In this document: in pieces, positions 27,001-36,788 of the stretch
How positions within the stretch are numbered: position 1 is the stretch's first letter
How the letters are laid out: each line of letters starts with the position of its first letter
Origin: Syngnathus acus
Lineage: Eukaryota > Chordata > Actinopteri > Syngnathiformes > Syngnathidae
Assembly (NCBI RefSeq): GCF_901709675.1
Contig: NC_051092.1
Location: forward strand, 4,530,491-4,594,490
Reading direction: 5' to 3'
DNA length: 64,000 nucleotides
The notes under the pieces: generated by a model
Database searches by the model: none
Seen by the model: only the letters and a program-made list of their open reading frames with translations
What the model was told of the DNA's origin: nothing
Translations under genes and position numbers: made by a program

Positions 27001-30000
27001 TCACCCCCCACCCCATTCTAGTGCCTCCTCCCCCCTCACAAACCTCTGCCCATTTTTCCCCTCTATAATTAAGACAAATTTTCAGATCACTTAAGGTGGC
27101 GTGTTGGCCTCAGGTTACAAGCACACATGTTATTAACTCATCATTGTTCGCTTGCAGGAAGGAATTGATGTGGCTGCACATTTAAGAGAGCAAGTTGATT
27201 TTAAAAGCCTGCAGATATATCTTCCGGGATAATAAAAAAATAGATCGTATCGATCAGAAGAAGCAGCGGAGCTCAGGTTTACCTGCACGTCAGGGACTCG
27301 GAGATGAGCGGCAGAGTGGAACAGGCTTGGTTATCGTTGGCACGGTTCTGGCCATCTTTGCAGCAGTCTTCTATAGAGATCTGCGGAACTCCTGAACATG
27401 GGAACAGATAGACTTTTTGGTATGGATGATCCAATTTTAAGGGCATCAAAGAGCTTACTGAGCACATATGGACAAGAACGATGGAGCTGGACGGTGGTCT
27501 CCAAGTGGCCACTTCACAGTTTTGTCTATTGCCATGTGAAGGATGAACAGTGTGCTTCTCATGCACCGGATTTAAACAAAATGAGAGGAATCAAGTGGGC
27601 TGTGTTCATGCCCACAACGGCGCACATCTAAAATGTTTAGATCCACCAGAATTTGGGTTTTCGAGCCACTATGGACATCCTGCGGTTCAGTCGACAATCA
27701 TCCATCGCAATCATTCTCTTGCCGGTGCTTTGCGTAATTGCGTAAGTGTGTCGAGCTGCTCTGCCAAAACTATTCCACATTTTGGCAGAGAGACTTGACA
27801 TACTCCTTCTGTCTGCTGCTTTAAACACTGACCAGTGCACCAAATTGTTTAACAATAAGACCCCCCCCCCCCCTCAAGAGAGTTACTCTGTAATTCTCAA
27901 AAAGACCTGTTGTGAGACTGCTTGCACGTGTTGAAATACCGGGAATAGTGCTTGTGAAAGAGTTCATCTGTCCGGAGACACGTTGATGAGTGCTTTATGA
28001 TGTCTGGTCACAGATAATAAGTCAGGTCAGGTAGGGAGGACGACAAGTCTCTGGAAGAGCAGCACTCTTGTTGTCGTGGATTTAAAGCTTTGTCCCGAGG
28101 GGGGGAGCTGGAGTTTTGTGTGTGCATTCATCAAAATGAGCTCACAGCTTGGAGGAACATTTACTGCTAAAACCTGGAGGAACATTTAGAATGAGCACCA
28201 TTCAGCAATTCATTAACGAACAATTACTTATACAGGTAAGATGGCCGACTGTCGGAAACAGATGCCCGTACGACCTCAGTACGTGATCCGGATGAATCAG
28301 TACGAGTCTTATTCTATACTGTGAGCCCAATTTATACCGTGCACCCCTTAGTGCAAAGATGTCAAACTCATTTTTTGTTGCGGGCCACATCGGAGTTATG
28401 GATTCCCACGTGGGGCTATTAATGACTTAAATAGAAATGAATGTGTGTGAATATGATCACATACATACAACAGAATTTTTCAATTTGTTTTGAAATTGGG
28501 ATTATAGCAAAAAAAATGTTGCAATATCTCATTGTTATTAAAAGGAAAGACAATTTAGAATTTTGGTATTTTAACAAGAAACATTGAGTTGACACTTGTG
28601 ATTTTAATTTTGCGGGCCACAAAATGATGTGGCGGGCCGAATCTGGCCCCCGGGCCTTGAGTTTGACACCGGTGCCTTAGTGGCAAACATTTCAAAAGAT
28701 GATGCAAGATGATTAATAAGAGTAATAGTTTGTTGCTCAACTTGCTAGCTACTAGTAGTAGGGTCCATCACAAGCCTCACCTCTGTAGTAACGACGGCCC
28801 TTTTTTGACCTCTCACTTTGTCATTCGGTGCTTAACGCGCAGCTTTTACTCGGACAACGCTGACTTTAACGTCCTATAAACGTCGCGCAAAACATTACAT
28901 TAGCAAGCTGAACAATAAGCTGTAACAAGCCCATAAAAGATCTTGGGATGCACACATTGTCGGGTAGTAAACTTTTTCAATTTGTGCCTGTCAAAAAGAA
29001 ATGAAATACTGAAATGTTTTGTATTCATCTAATACGTTTTATAATTTCTGCGTGGAAAACCCTGCAGCAGACAAAAAAGGTAGTGTAGTAGTTTTGTAGT
29101 CTGCCAAGTGAAATCTATCAAACGGTAATTAAAATGATTTCCATTCGCAGTTGACATCCAAGGAGGAGGGCCGTTCATTATGCCGACTAGAAGAAGAAGA
29201 AAAACTAATCCAATTATCTTTCCCACCAGGGGCCACTGTAAGTGTTTTCCAAATTATAGTCATAGTTGGCATTCCAAGACCACCGCTGTCTCGGACGCTT
29301 AAACCCCGAAATTGAAAGAACAGAAGTAGCCCCTTTTTTTTTTTTTTTTTTATCAGAACGAGGCAAAGCAGACGCGCTGCTGTCGTAATGTATTGTCGGC
29401 TGATTTCCATCTCGGATCAGGCGAGCCATGCGGGGCTGTTCTTTTTTCTTTTGGCAGGGTTGGACTTTGTCTAGACGCCTCATGTAAACAAGACTTAATG
29501 AGACCACTGGAGCACCGACATCCAACAGGCAGACATTGTAAGCCGTCCATCCATCTATTAGTGGAGGAACTGCCGATACAATGCCATTTAAAAATGTTGT
29601 ATCCATCGAAACTCCAATGTTGGAGATGTTCTATCAAGTGTCCAAGGCGTCCATTGTTGCTGCCAGACTACAAATACAATTTTCTGAAAAAATCCTTCTC
29701 AAAGTTCAAAATGCTCAAACACAACTTTCCCGAAAGGAGGATTTGGTGCCCCCTAAAGCCACATCTCATCTCACATTTCCCCGACTGTGAAAGTGGCCCC
29801 ATGTGCTCGTTTGCCAGACGCTTCATTCCTTGATGAGCTACCGTATAAATTACTCACTCATCCCTGTCTAGACCACTGATTAACTTTTTGCAATCATAAC
29901 ACTTTACCCAAAATGCAAATAAATAAAAAGATGTTGACATAATACATGAATAAATGAAGTCAGTGATGTAGATCACATTCAGCATTTTATTACAGATGTA

Positions 30001-30476
30001 AAAAGATTTATTGACTCAACAATAAAATTTGCACCTGCGTCACACTTTAAAAAAAAAAAAAAAAGGTTCTGGAATCTTCATCACATTTTGATGACGGAAG
30101 TTGTTTTGATTTTTGAAAGTTTTTGTTGATAAAATAAAGATGTCTTTAGGATATTGATGCTATAACATGGAGAAAGCATATATGTCCTCATTTTGTAGTT
30201 TTAAACATTCTTTCTGTCAGATTTGACAGTCGTAATGGAAAAAAGGCAAATAAAAATATCATTTGAAAATACATGCCTATAAGCCGTTTAGAAAAAGGAT
30301 GGATTGATGGATGCAAGTTGCTGCCCACCCCTGAAAAATGTTTATCAAAACTCTCATTGCATTGTAAATCCCCCCCCCCCAAAAAGTGAAGCATCAGTTG
30401 GAAACTTTGAATGAAACTTACCTTGACCGAGGACGACTCCCAGCAACGAAGTGAGCACAGCAATCCACAGCCCCAT
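10191..30476 (-). CDS. fbln1: Fibulin-1, complete gene with C and D isoforms
   Basis: Secreted calcium-binding glycoprotein of basement membranes and elastic matrix. Joined exons give about 677 codons (C form) or 692 (D form), close to the human lengths I recall (683 and 703). Order: signal peptide (residues 1-18, [18 protein letters not shown]); three Cys-rich anaphylatoxin-type modules (about 19-151); short linker (152-172); one atypical EGF module (173-201); eight calcium-binding EGF modules with D-I/V/L-N/D-E-C starts (202-551); then one of two alternative fibulin-type C-terminal modules. The start is the only ATG that opens on a signal peptide and splices in phase into exon 2. All exon phases close without a frameshift. 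It lies head-to-head with akr1d1. Naming rests on exon-by-exon similarity to fibulin-1, including both the C- and D-specific ends, which fibulin-2 lacks. Confidence 0.96.
10331..17182 (-). other. fbln1: Long last intron of fbln1 D form
   Basis: About 6.85 kb with no exon I can support. It contains a degenerate TTAGGG-like patch (11,945-12,085), a CpG-dense GC-rich segment (about 13,150-13,490) and scattered A/T runs. The CpG-dense segment could be an enhancer or internal promoter, but nothing in the bases proves it. Confidence 0.7.
11945..12085 (+). repeat. Degenerate TTAGGG/GGTTTAG-rich repeat
   Basis: Repeated variants of 'ggttagg', 'gatttaggggttaaggtt', 'gatggtttaggtttg' and 'cagggtttagtattaggg' occur within about 140 bp on the plus strand. 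It resembles decayed interstitial telomere-like or 'gggttaggg' simple repeats common in fish genomes. It is not a functional telomere. Confidence 0.55.
18021..21143 (-). other. fbln1: fbln1 sequence between C-form exon and first D exon
   Basis: Intronic for the D transcript and 3' UTR plus flank for the C transcript. No further coding exon was identified. A minus-strand AATAAA at about 20,187-20,192 is one possible distal poly(A) signal for the C form. The rest is A/T-rich and unremarkable. Confidence 0.6.
21144..21525 (-). CDS. fbln1: fbln1 C-isoform terminal exon
   Basis: A 382-nt terminal exon that opens [19 protein letters not shown] and continues [38 protein letters not shown] and [17 protein letters not shown]. 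This is the C-form C-terminal module; human fibulin-1C reads RITYYHLSFPTNI at the same place. The acceptor is TTCACAG and the first base completes a Thr codon begun in exon 14. The tail runs about nine residues past the VSAEL-like human end as I recall it (ending RVVYNPDLE). Its stop codon lies inside an AATAAA hexamer. The 200-codon frame on the opposite strand is an antisense shadow. Confidence 0.95.
21940..22050 (-). repeat. hAT-like MITE fragment in fbln1 intron
   Basis: Carries 'cgcgggccac', 'aaaatgatgtggcgggccg' and the end 'gggccttgagtttgacacc', the same terminal block as the element at 28,354-28,674. Only one end is recognisable, so this is a truncated copy. It lies in the intron between exon 14 and the C-form exon. 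Confidence 0.7.
22216..24173 (-). CDS. fbln1: fbln1 exons 6-14, nine EGF modules
   Basis: Exons on the minus strand are 24,173-24,087; 23,875-23,738; 23,667-23,530; 23,411-23,268; 23,169-23,044; 22,971-22,846; 22,734-22,615; 22,555-22,424; 22,339-22,216. Exon 6 is an atypical EGF module ([20 protein letters not shown]). Each of the other eight starts inside the Asp codon of DINEC, DIDEC or DLNEC and carries one calcium-binding EGF module with six cysteines and an N-x-x-G-S/G-F/Y consensus. Exons 6-13 end with one extra base, so single modules can be skipped in frame. Exon 14 ends with two extra bases, setting the phase for the C/D choice. Exon 12 ([20 protein letters not shown]) is nearly identical to human as I recall it. 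The exon 7 donor (AAAG/GTCCGT) is weak. Confidence 0.95.
24262..30476 (-). CDS. fbln1: fbln1 exons 1-5, signal peptide and anaphylatoxin modules
   Basis: Exons are 30,476-30,422; 27,391-27,283; 26,062-25,933; 24,871-24,712; 24,324-24,262. Exon 1 holds the signal peptide. Exon 2 has [14 protein letters not shown]. Exon 3 has [16 protein letters not shown]. Exon 4 has [16 protein letters not shown] and [11 protein letters not shown]. These CC-containing modules match the three anaphylatoxin-like modules of fibulin-1. Exon 5 is a short acidic/polar linker ([17 protein letters not shown]). The exon 4 donor (GAAT/GTGGGT) was chosen because it is the only GT I found in the needed phase, so that boundary is less certain than the others. 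Confidence 0.88.
26540..26700 (+). pseudogene. Decayed LINE reverse-transcriptase C-terminal fragment
   Basis: One plus-strand frame reads [20 protein letters not shown] and then [11 protein letters not shown]. This resembles the 'RPKRR(F/Y)MDVVKED' tail common at the end of non-LTR retrotransposon ORF2 proteins in fish. It is a short, isolated piece inside fbln1 intron 2 with no upstream polymerase motifs, so it is a dead fragment. The assignment rests on a short motif and is tentative. Confidence 0.45.
27392..30421 (-). other. fbln1: fbln1 intron 1
   Basis: About 3 kb between the signal-peptide exon and exon 2. It contains the hAT-like MITE (28,354-28,674), a T run of over 20 (about 29,333-29,352) and C runs near 27,860 and 30,370. 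No additional exon was identified; the ~130-codon and ~146-codon frames around 29.2-29.8 kb have no family features. Confidence 0.7.
28346..28682. mobile_element. hAT-type non-autonomous transposon (MITE) with target duplication
   Basis: The element body spans 28,354-28,674 (321 bp). The left end has 'gatgtcaaactca' and 'gcgggccaca'. The right end, reversed, gives 'ggtgtcaaactcaaggcccg', so the termini are inverted repeats of the CAGGGGTGTCAAACTC type. The 8-bp direct repeat 'ccttagtg' flanks both ends (28,346-28,353 and 28,675-28,682), the length hAT transposases generate. There is no transposase frame inside. It sits in fbln1 intron 1. Confidence 0.75.
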
Positions 30477-33400
30477 GAGGTGAGAAGCAAAAATCCACAC
30501 AAGAAATATATTCAGGTGGTTTTAAAAAAAAAAAGGCAAAGTTCAAATTGAATCAATAAATGCTTGTGCTTCTTTTACGATGGAAAAAAAAAAGATGCAG
30601 GGTGATGCAGAGCAGTCGTGTCTGTCTGCAGGAGTGAGCGTCTACTGAATGACTACATGCAAGCGGGCTGGACCCAAACACCCACTCCACGACTCCACCA
30701 CTCCTCTCCACCACTCCTCTCCTCTCTTCTTCAACGCCGGGAAACTGCTGCGTAACATTGCATTGCTATGACTGCATGAATGTCGTAATTGAATACCTGC
30801 TGTGATATCTTGCAAAGCAACATAACTCAAATGCTAAAGTAGCTCATGATGAATGACTAAAAAGTCAAAAGAAAAAATCAATACACAAATAAGATAGATA
30901 TCGGAAAATCTACTTAAATCTTCTGCGGTTGGGAGTTAGGGTAAAAACAAAAATGACAGGAACTTTTGCTTCATCCGGGGCGGAGCGCCCCCTACTGCTT
31001 TCAGACGTATCTTTTTTGCAAGTTAGAGATACACACTATTTACTAATAATCATCACTAATTCAAGTACATATTTATTCATTGAGAAATTCATTTCTTGTA
31101 TCATGTCTGCTCACTCATTGGTTGACTAAATTCATCATCGTGTCACCTTTATGTTTACACAGCTTTAGCAAAAATAAACACAAATGCTAACTAGAGCCCG
31201 GCAACTTTAATTGGCTAATAGTTGATTTTAATTGTTGATTTTTTGTGTTTTTGCATTAACACAAAAGAATAAGACAAAAGTAATAACATCCAAACGCTGC
31301 CACCACAGCCCCCTCGAAAAAAAATATCGGCAAAAATCGTATGGATTTTCTTTGTTCTTCATCCGGGGCGGAGCGCCCCCTACTGCTTTCAGACGTATCT
31401 TTTTTGCAAGTTAGAGATACACACTATTTACTAATAATCATCACTAATTCAAGTACATATTTATTTATTGAGAAATTCATTTCTTGTATCATGTCTGCTC
31501 ACTCATTGGTTGACTAAATTCATCATCGTGTCACCTTTATGTTTACACAGCTTTAGCAAATGACAAAAATAAACACAAATGCTAACTAGAGCCCGGCAAA
31601 TTTAATTGGCTAATAGTTGATTTTAATTGTTGATTTTTTTTTTTTTTTTTGCATTAACACGACATAAGACAAAAGTAATAACATCCAAACGCAGCCACCA
31701 CAGCCCCCTCGAAAAAAAATATCGGCAAAAATCTTATGGATTTTCTTTGTTCTGTAAAGTGGTTGCTGATTAAAATAATAAGCAAAATAAAATAAATAGT
31801 CACTTAAATCAATGTTATTTTATTGCTGCTGTGCTAGCTCTTGATACTAAACATGCCAGTTTCCACTTTGTTGCAGTGTTGCGTCCCCCTCCCCTTCTTT
31901 TTTTCCCTCAACCTTCTCCTAAAAAAATAATCGTGACACAACAGAAGTAGTAGCAAGCCTGACGCTGCTCACTTTTCCTTCTTATTTATTGAAATCTGCA
32001 GCTGTAGCAAAGTAAATATGGCACACGTAACAAACTATCAGGCCCAAAAATGGTGAAACGATGCGCACGTGCACTCACACATGCACACCAGGATCTGGCA
32101 GCAGGGGGAAAATAGAATTGCTCAGCCACATTTTAAACATTTTGTACCAACTACTGGCCCTCTGCAAATTCAATCAGCCTGCTCGACTGGCTCTGGGAAC
32201 TGTGACAGCGAGAGGCCGGGCGGGCGATCGGCTAATCGCAGCCACATGTCTCTGCCGCCGCTCTCGACATCTCACTCAGGTTTTGATATCGCGACGCCGC
32301 AAATAGCAGCAAGTTTGACCATCCAAAAAAAAAAACTCATCGAGCAGTCCCAAAGGATGTGATGGACCTTATGTGACCTTAACAACAAAGCCCATCCCGA
32401 TTCCTAATCTTATCTTTTCCTCAAGAGGCTTCAGAGTCACATCGGAATTGTAAATGAGATGCAGCACGTGAGTGCCAGGCTTCCATCATTTGGAGCAGCT
32501 TTGCGTGCCTGTTAGCTCGCAATCTAGCCAGAAATCAGCAGGGTGAGCTGACCTCCGAGCTCCTGGCCGGAGGAAATCGGCCGAGGTCGCATTCAAACAG
32601 CGTCGATCTGGCCGGCGGGGGTGCGCCGGCGTCGCTTTGAAGCTCAACAAAGCTTGTCTTGCCACGTTTGTGTCAGTCGGCCGATAGCATAGACCCCCCC
32701 GGTGGTGTTGCGCAAACACTTGAGGGGGAACTTGTTAGAAAGGGAACGAGGCGTTAAATTGCTGTTTACAAAGCAGACGTTGACGTCAAATCAACTTTTG
32801 CCAGATTTGTGGTGTTTGGATAGCTGGTGTTTTTGTCCTCAAGGGTCTGATGTGAACCTACTATGTGGGAGTATTATTACATTTCTTTTGATGATACTGG
32901 CGTGTAATAATTGCAAATGCGTCCACTTTGAGCCAATTGTAATCTTTTTCACGCGGAGAAACTGCAGCATCAGCATTTGCGTTTCACACAAAACTCAGTC
33001 CGCATCCTGCCTGAACATAATTGGTGTCATAAAAAAACAAATTTAGAGAGAAGGGCCCAACCGGTTTGCCGATGACGATTTTTGATGATAAAAAATACCG
33101 ATTATCGATTAATTTGCCGATTATCTTGAAAAATAACTGCATTTTAATGCAAACAAATATGGCTGACGACTATGCCTTATGTCACTCGTGATGATTGATA
33201 GTTTCCTGGTGTTTTAATTCCACTTTTGGCGCATATTGAGAGTGATAAACAGAAAATGTTACCACATTCAAGCAAACCCTAAATGGCTTGAACAATTGTT
33301 GCTCAAGTAATAAAAAGTAGCCCGACATCATATTGCGCATTTACCAAATATGAACCTGATGTGCGTGTCTGTGGCAGCATAGTTTTTTTTTTTGCCAAAA

Positions 33401-34148
33401 GATGATTAGTTCGCTTCTCTTTATAAAAAGCAGCCTCTTATTGTCACTTAGCTCCAGTATTTCGAAAGGGGGGGATAATACAAGTATGAAACTTCGCAGG
33501 CAGATGGTACCGCTTGGATTTGTTTTCCGTCGTAGAACTGCAAATTGTGTCAGACAACAGAGAGGGCTCGTAAACTTTCCACTGGTTAAACATGACACAA
33601 TTGCGATCCGATATACGATCTGGACCAAATTTACAAGCATACATGTCTCACTAAAATCAGATTAATAGGCCATCACTTTGTTGCTTCACACGGTGAGAAC
33701 AGCTTGGTCCCATCTTTTATTTTTGGTTTTGTTTCCACGTCAGTGTTCTTCTTTGAGTCGGAACAAAAACATACTCTGAGCTAGACTAAACAACCAGACT
33801 GGGGAGATACGATCACATGGTTTGAGCAAGTGTTGGCTGCGACTCCGCCGCTTTTATTTTCAGGCCCTCAACGAGTGAAATTATGATCCAAGTCTTGAAA
33901 GACAAATTGTACAAGAATGTGAATTAATTAGTCTACTCCCCATAGCCACTAGAGAGCGTATTTCCCAGCTATAACATGCTATCGGCATTTTCACTGCGTA
34001 AGCACCAATAAAGTTCAACCTTATCGTGTGTGCAAATAAGCACACGGGAGTTCAAGGTAGGGTTCAAAGTTCGTCCGCCCGCACTCAATCGACTTTTAGG
34101 GGCTAAAACTGCGCACGTCTTAATGGACACGCACGAGCAAGCAAGACA
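30477..34148. promoter_or_regulatory. Divergent intergenic region between fbln1 and akr1d1
   Basis: The two genes are transcribed away from this 3.7-kb interval, so it should contain both promoters. The fbln1 5' UTR and core promoter are probably within about 30,480-30,800 (CT-rich on the plus strand). No clear TATA box was identified for either gene. The interval also holds a ~390-bp tandem duplication (30,969-31,752) and a CpG-richer patch at about 32,480-32,640. No open frame here has recognisable homology. Confidence 0.55.
30969..31752. repeat. Two-copy tandem duplication, unit ~390 bp
   Basis: Copy 1 is about 30,969-31,356 and copy 2 about 31,357-31,752, head-to-tail with no spacer. Both start 'cttcatccggggcggagcg' and end 'atggattttctttgttc'. 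They differ by a few substitutions, a 4-bp insertion (tgac) and a longer T run plus small changes next to it in copy 2. Each copy contains a GC-rich near-palindrome 'ggggcggagcgcccc'. Near-identity over such A/T-rich unselected-looking sequence implies a recent duplication or an assembly artefact. Confidence 0.93.
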
Positions 34149-35931
34149 ATGAACCTGACTGCAGAGAACCACAGGATTGCTCTCAGAGATGGGAACCAAA
34201 TCCCGTTGCTGGGATTGGGCACATACGGAGACCCTCGGACGGTGAGGACGAGGAGGACAGCTGGGTGTTTGGATTTTTGCTAACAAGCCAGAAGCTCTCA
34301 AATGTTCCTTTTTTCTCCCTCTCCACCTAGACACCAAAGGGGAAAGCGTTGGATTGTGTCAAGCAGGCCATCGATGCTGGCTACAGGCACTTTGATGGAG
34401 CTTTGGTGTATTTTAATGAGCATGAGGTGGGTCAAGCCATCAGGGAAAAGATTGCCGATGGAACTGTGAGAAGAGAGGACATCTTTTACTGCGGCAAGGT
34501 AATTTTAGTACATGCTGTTAATTTTTTTTCCTAATCAAAACATGTTATGTATGTCATGTAATTTTCCAGCTTTGGAATACCTTTCATCCACCAAAGCTAG
34601 TGAGACCAACTTTGGAGAAGACCCTGAAGGCACTAAAACTGGACTATGTGGATCTCTACATTATCGAACTTCCAATGGCCTTTAAGGTTGCGAGCACACT
34701 TACCTTTGAATGCATGCCGAAAGTCACTACATTAGGTACACCTGCGCAATCAATAAGAGCCAATACAATGATAAAAGGCCTTTGATCGCTTTTCAGCCCG
34801 GGAATGATTTCTATCCCAAAGACCAGAATGGAAAGTACATCTACCACCACACAGATCTTTGTGCAACTTGGGAGGTATTAAATCGATTTCATTTAATTAT
34901 TGTTACCTTGCATTAATTCATGTTCAGAATGTGTATATTCCTCTTCAGAAGATCTATCAGTTGCTATTGATTATTTCCTGTTTAGGCTTTAGAGGCGTGT
35001 GTAGATGCAGGCCTTGTCAAATCTCTGGGAGTGTCCAACTTCAACCGCAGACAACTCGAATTGATTCTCAACAAACCCGGCCTCAAGCACAAGCCCGTAT
35101 CAAACCAGGTGCTACAAAAATAATCTTTTTTTTTTTCTCTCTGTTTCACGTTATTGAAGTTGGACTTCTCTGCTCATTCAGAAAAACAAACCTGTGTCTT
35201 GTTGGCCAGGTGGAATGTCATCCTTACTTCACACAGCCCAAACTTCTGGACTATTGTCGTCAAAATGACATTGTTATTGTCGGCTACTGTCCGCTCGGTT
35301 CCTCCAGAGATGCATCCTGGTATGTGCAGAGATGTTTTATTGCCAGCACAAATATGAACATGAGTGGAGAAAAGCTGGTCGTCATCCCTCGCTTGTTTTG
35401 TTTTCGACCGATTATGCGTCTTTTGTGAGCTGCGTTTTCCAAAACAGGGTCAATCTGAAATGTCCTCCCATGTTGGAGGACGAGCTGCTCGTGTCCATGG
35501 GGAAGAAGTACAACAAGAGCAGCGCTCAGGTGGCTCTGCGCTTCAACGTCCAACGAGGAGTGGTGGTCATTCCCAAGAGCTTCAACCCACAGCGGATCAA
35601 ACATAACTTCCAGGTCTTTGCAAACTTGGCAGCAATACTTAGACCTAAACATGTCTTATGCAAAACGTATCGTCAACATTTGGAAGACAGACGACATTGA
35701 AGTCAGCTTTGAACGGGCGATTCAACTGTTTCATTCCAGATATTTGATTTTTCACTCACCGAAGAAGAAATGAAAGCAATTGAAGGGCTCAACAAGAACA
35801 TTCGTTTTGTGGAGCTGCTCATGTAAGAAACATTGACTTTGTACTCTTTCATTGTCTGGAGTTACATGTGTGTGTTGTCATGACACAGGTGGAGCGACCA
35901 TCCGGAGTACCCGTTTCATGATGAATACTAA
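34149..35931 (+). CDS. akr1d1: Steroid 5-beta-reductase, aldo-keto reductase 1D1
   Basis: Cytosolic NADPH-dependent enzyme that reduces the delta-4 double bond of 3-oxo-delta-4 steroids to 5-beta products, needed for bile-acid synthesis and steroid hormone clearance. Nine exons: 34,149-34,241; 34,331-34,498; 34,570-34,686; 34,797-34,874; 34,986-35,108; 35,210-35,319; 35,448-35,613; 35,740-35,822; 35,889-35,931. The joined frame is 326 codons, the same as human. It has the (beta/alpha)8 AKR fold motifs: [12 protein letters not shown] (N-terminal), [15 protein letters not shown] (Asp53, Tyr58), IFYCGK (Lys87), [12 protein letters not shown] (Glu120), [42 protein letters not shown] and the end [11 protein letters not shown]. 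Glu in place of the usual catalytic His at 120 is the signature of 5-beta-reductases within the AKR1 group. The exon 3 donor (AAG/GTTGCG) is weak; the other introns have standard ends. The ATG has A at -3. Confidence 0.96.
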
Positions 35932-36788
35932 ATATCATCACTTTAACAGTGTTGCTCGATTGGAATTAAACAATGGACGACAACTTGTTGGCATTGTGAT
36001 ATGTGAGTTCGATCAATCTTTGATGAGATCCAGTTCTAGTCAAAAAATGAGACAAACGTTGCGATGTCAGTCAAATGTAGACCAAACACGAGAAGGAGCA
36101 GCACAATGTCAAAGCATAAAATTATAATACTTAGTGTTTCATTCGTCATATTTTATTCATTCATGCATTTATGCATTACTATATGTTTTCAAGACACGCT
36201 ACGTCCCCGTAGAATGCTTTTTTTTGTTTTCATTAAAATGCATATTTTTTTAATGTGTTGCTGAAGGGTCTATATACGGTTTATTCAGCAGGGGTCGCTG
36301 TGGCCATTTTGAGGAATGGCTCAGTGTTTACGGAAGTATGAGTGACGTGTCACCCACAGAGCACTGAGGCATTGTGGGTAAAGAAGAAGCCAAGCTAACG
36401 GCGGCCGATGCCACTTACGTCGCCCCCGAACGCAATTTGACAAGTACAGTCGATGAATGAAGATACATTTAAAAGGGCGACATGTCATCTTAGTTTAACG
36501 CCCGCCCTGCTTTGCGAAAGTGGACTTATGTCGGCGTCGTCGCCGCTCTCCTGCGCACCGGCGCTGCAAGCAAACCAGACGGGGGCTCCCGTACGGATCC
36601 ACCGCGGCGTTTCCGTGCTCTTTTCCAGGGGAGACAAATAAAAAGTCGCGGCGGATTATTAAACGGAGAGGGAGTGGATGGGTGGCGGCGGTGATCACGT
36701 CCGCGCTGCCGTGCCCCGCGTCGCCTGACCGCTATTTAATTTATTTTTACCCCCTCTTGCGTCCGTCGAACACTCCTTGGGCTCAAAG
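35932..36788 (+). promoter_or_regulatory. akr1d1 3' end and mon2 CpG-rich promoter
   Basis: Less than 0.9 kb separates the akr1d1 stop from the mon2 start. The left half is A/T-rich and should contain the akr1d1 3' UTR; ATTAAA at 35,965-35,970 is a possible poly(A) signal. From about 36,380 to 36,790 the sequence becomes GC- and CpG-rich ('acggcggccgatg', 'cggcgtcgtcgccgctc', 'gtccgcgctgccg'), typical of a housekeeping CpG-island promoter for mon2. 'cttacgtcgcc' resembles a partial CRE, but binding is not shown. Confidence 0.6.

Noticed and set aside
29214-29833. Overlapping frames of 130 and 146 codons on both strands
   Set aside because: Inside fbln1 intron 1 and interrupted by a long T run; no motifs.
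30188-30502. 104-codon minus-strand frame over the fbln1 start, possible upstream ORF
   Set aside because: It begins with TTG, not ATG, is in a different frame from the signal peptide and runs into intron 1; not a real upstream ATG.
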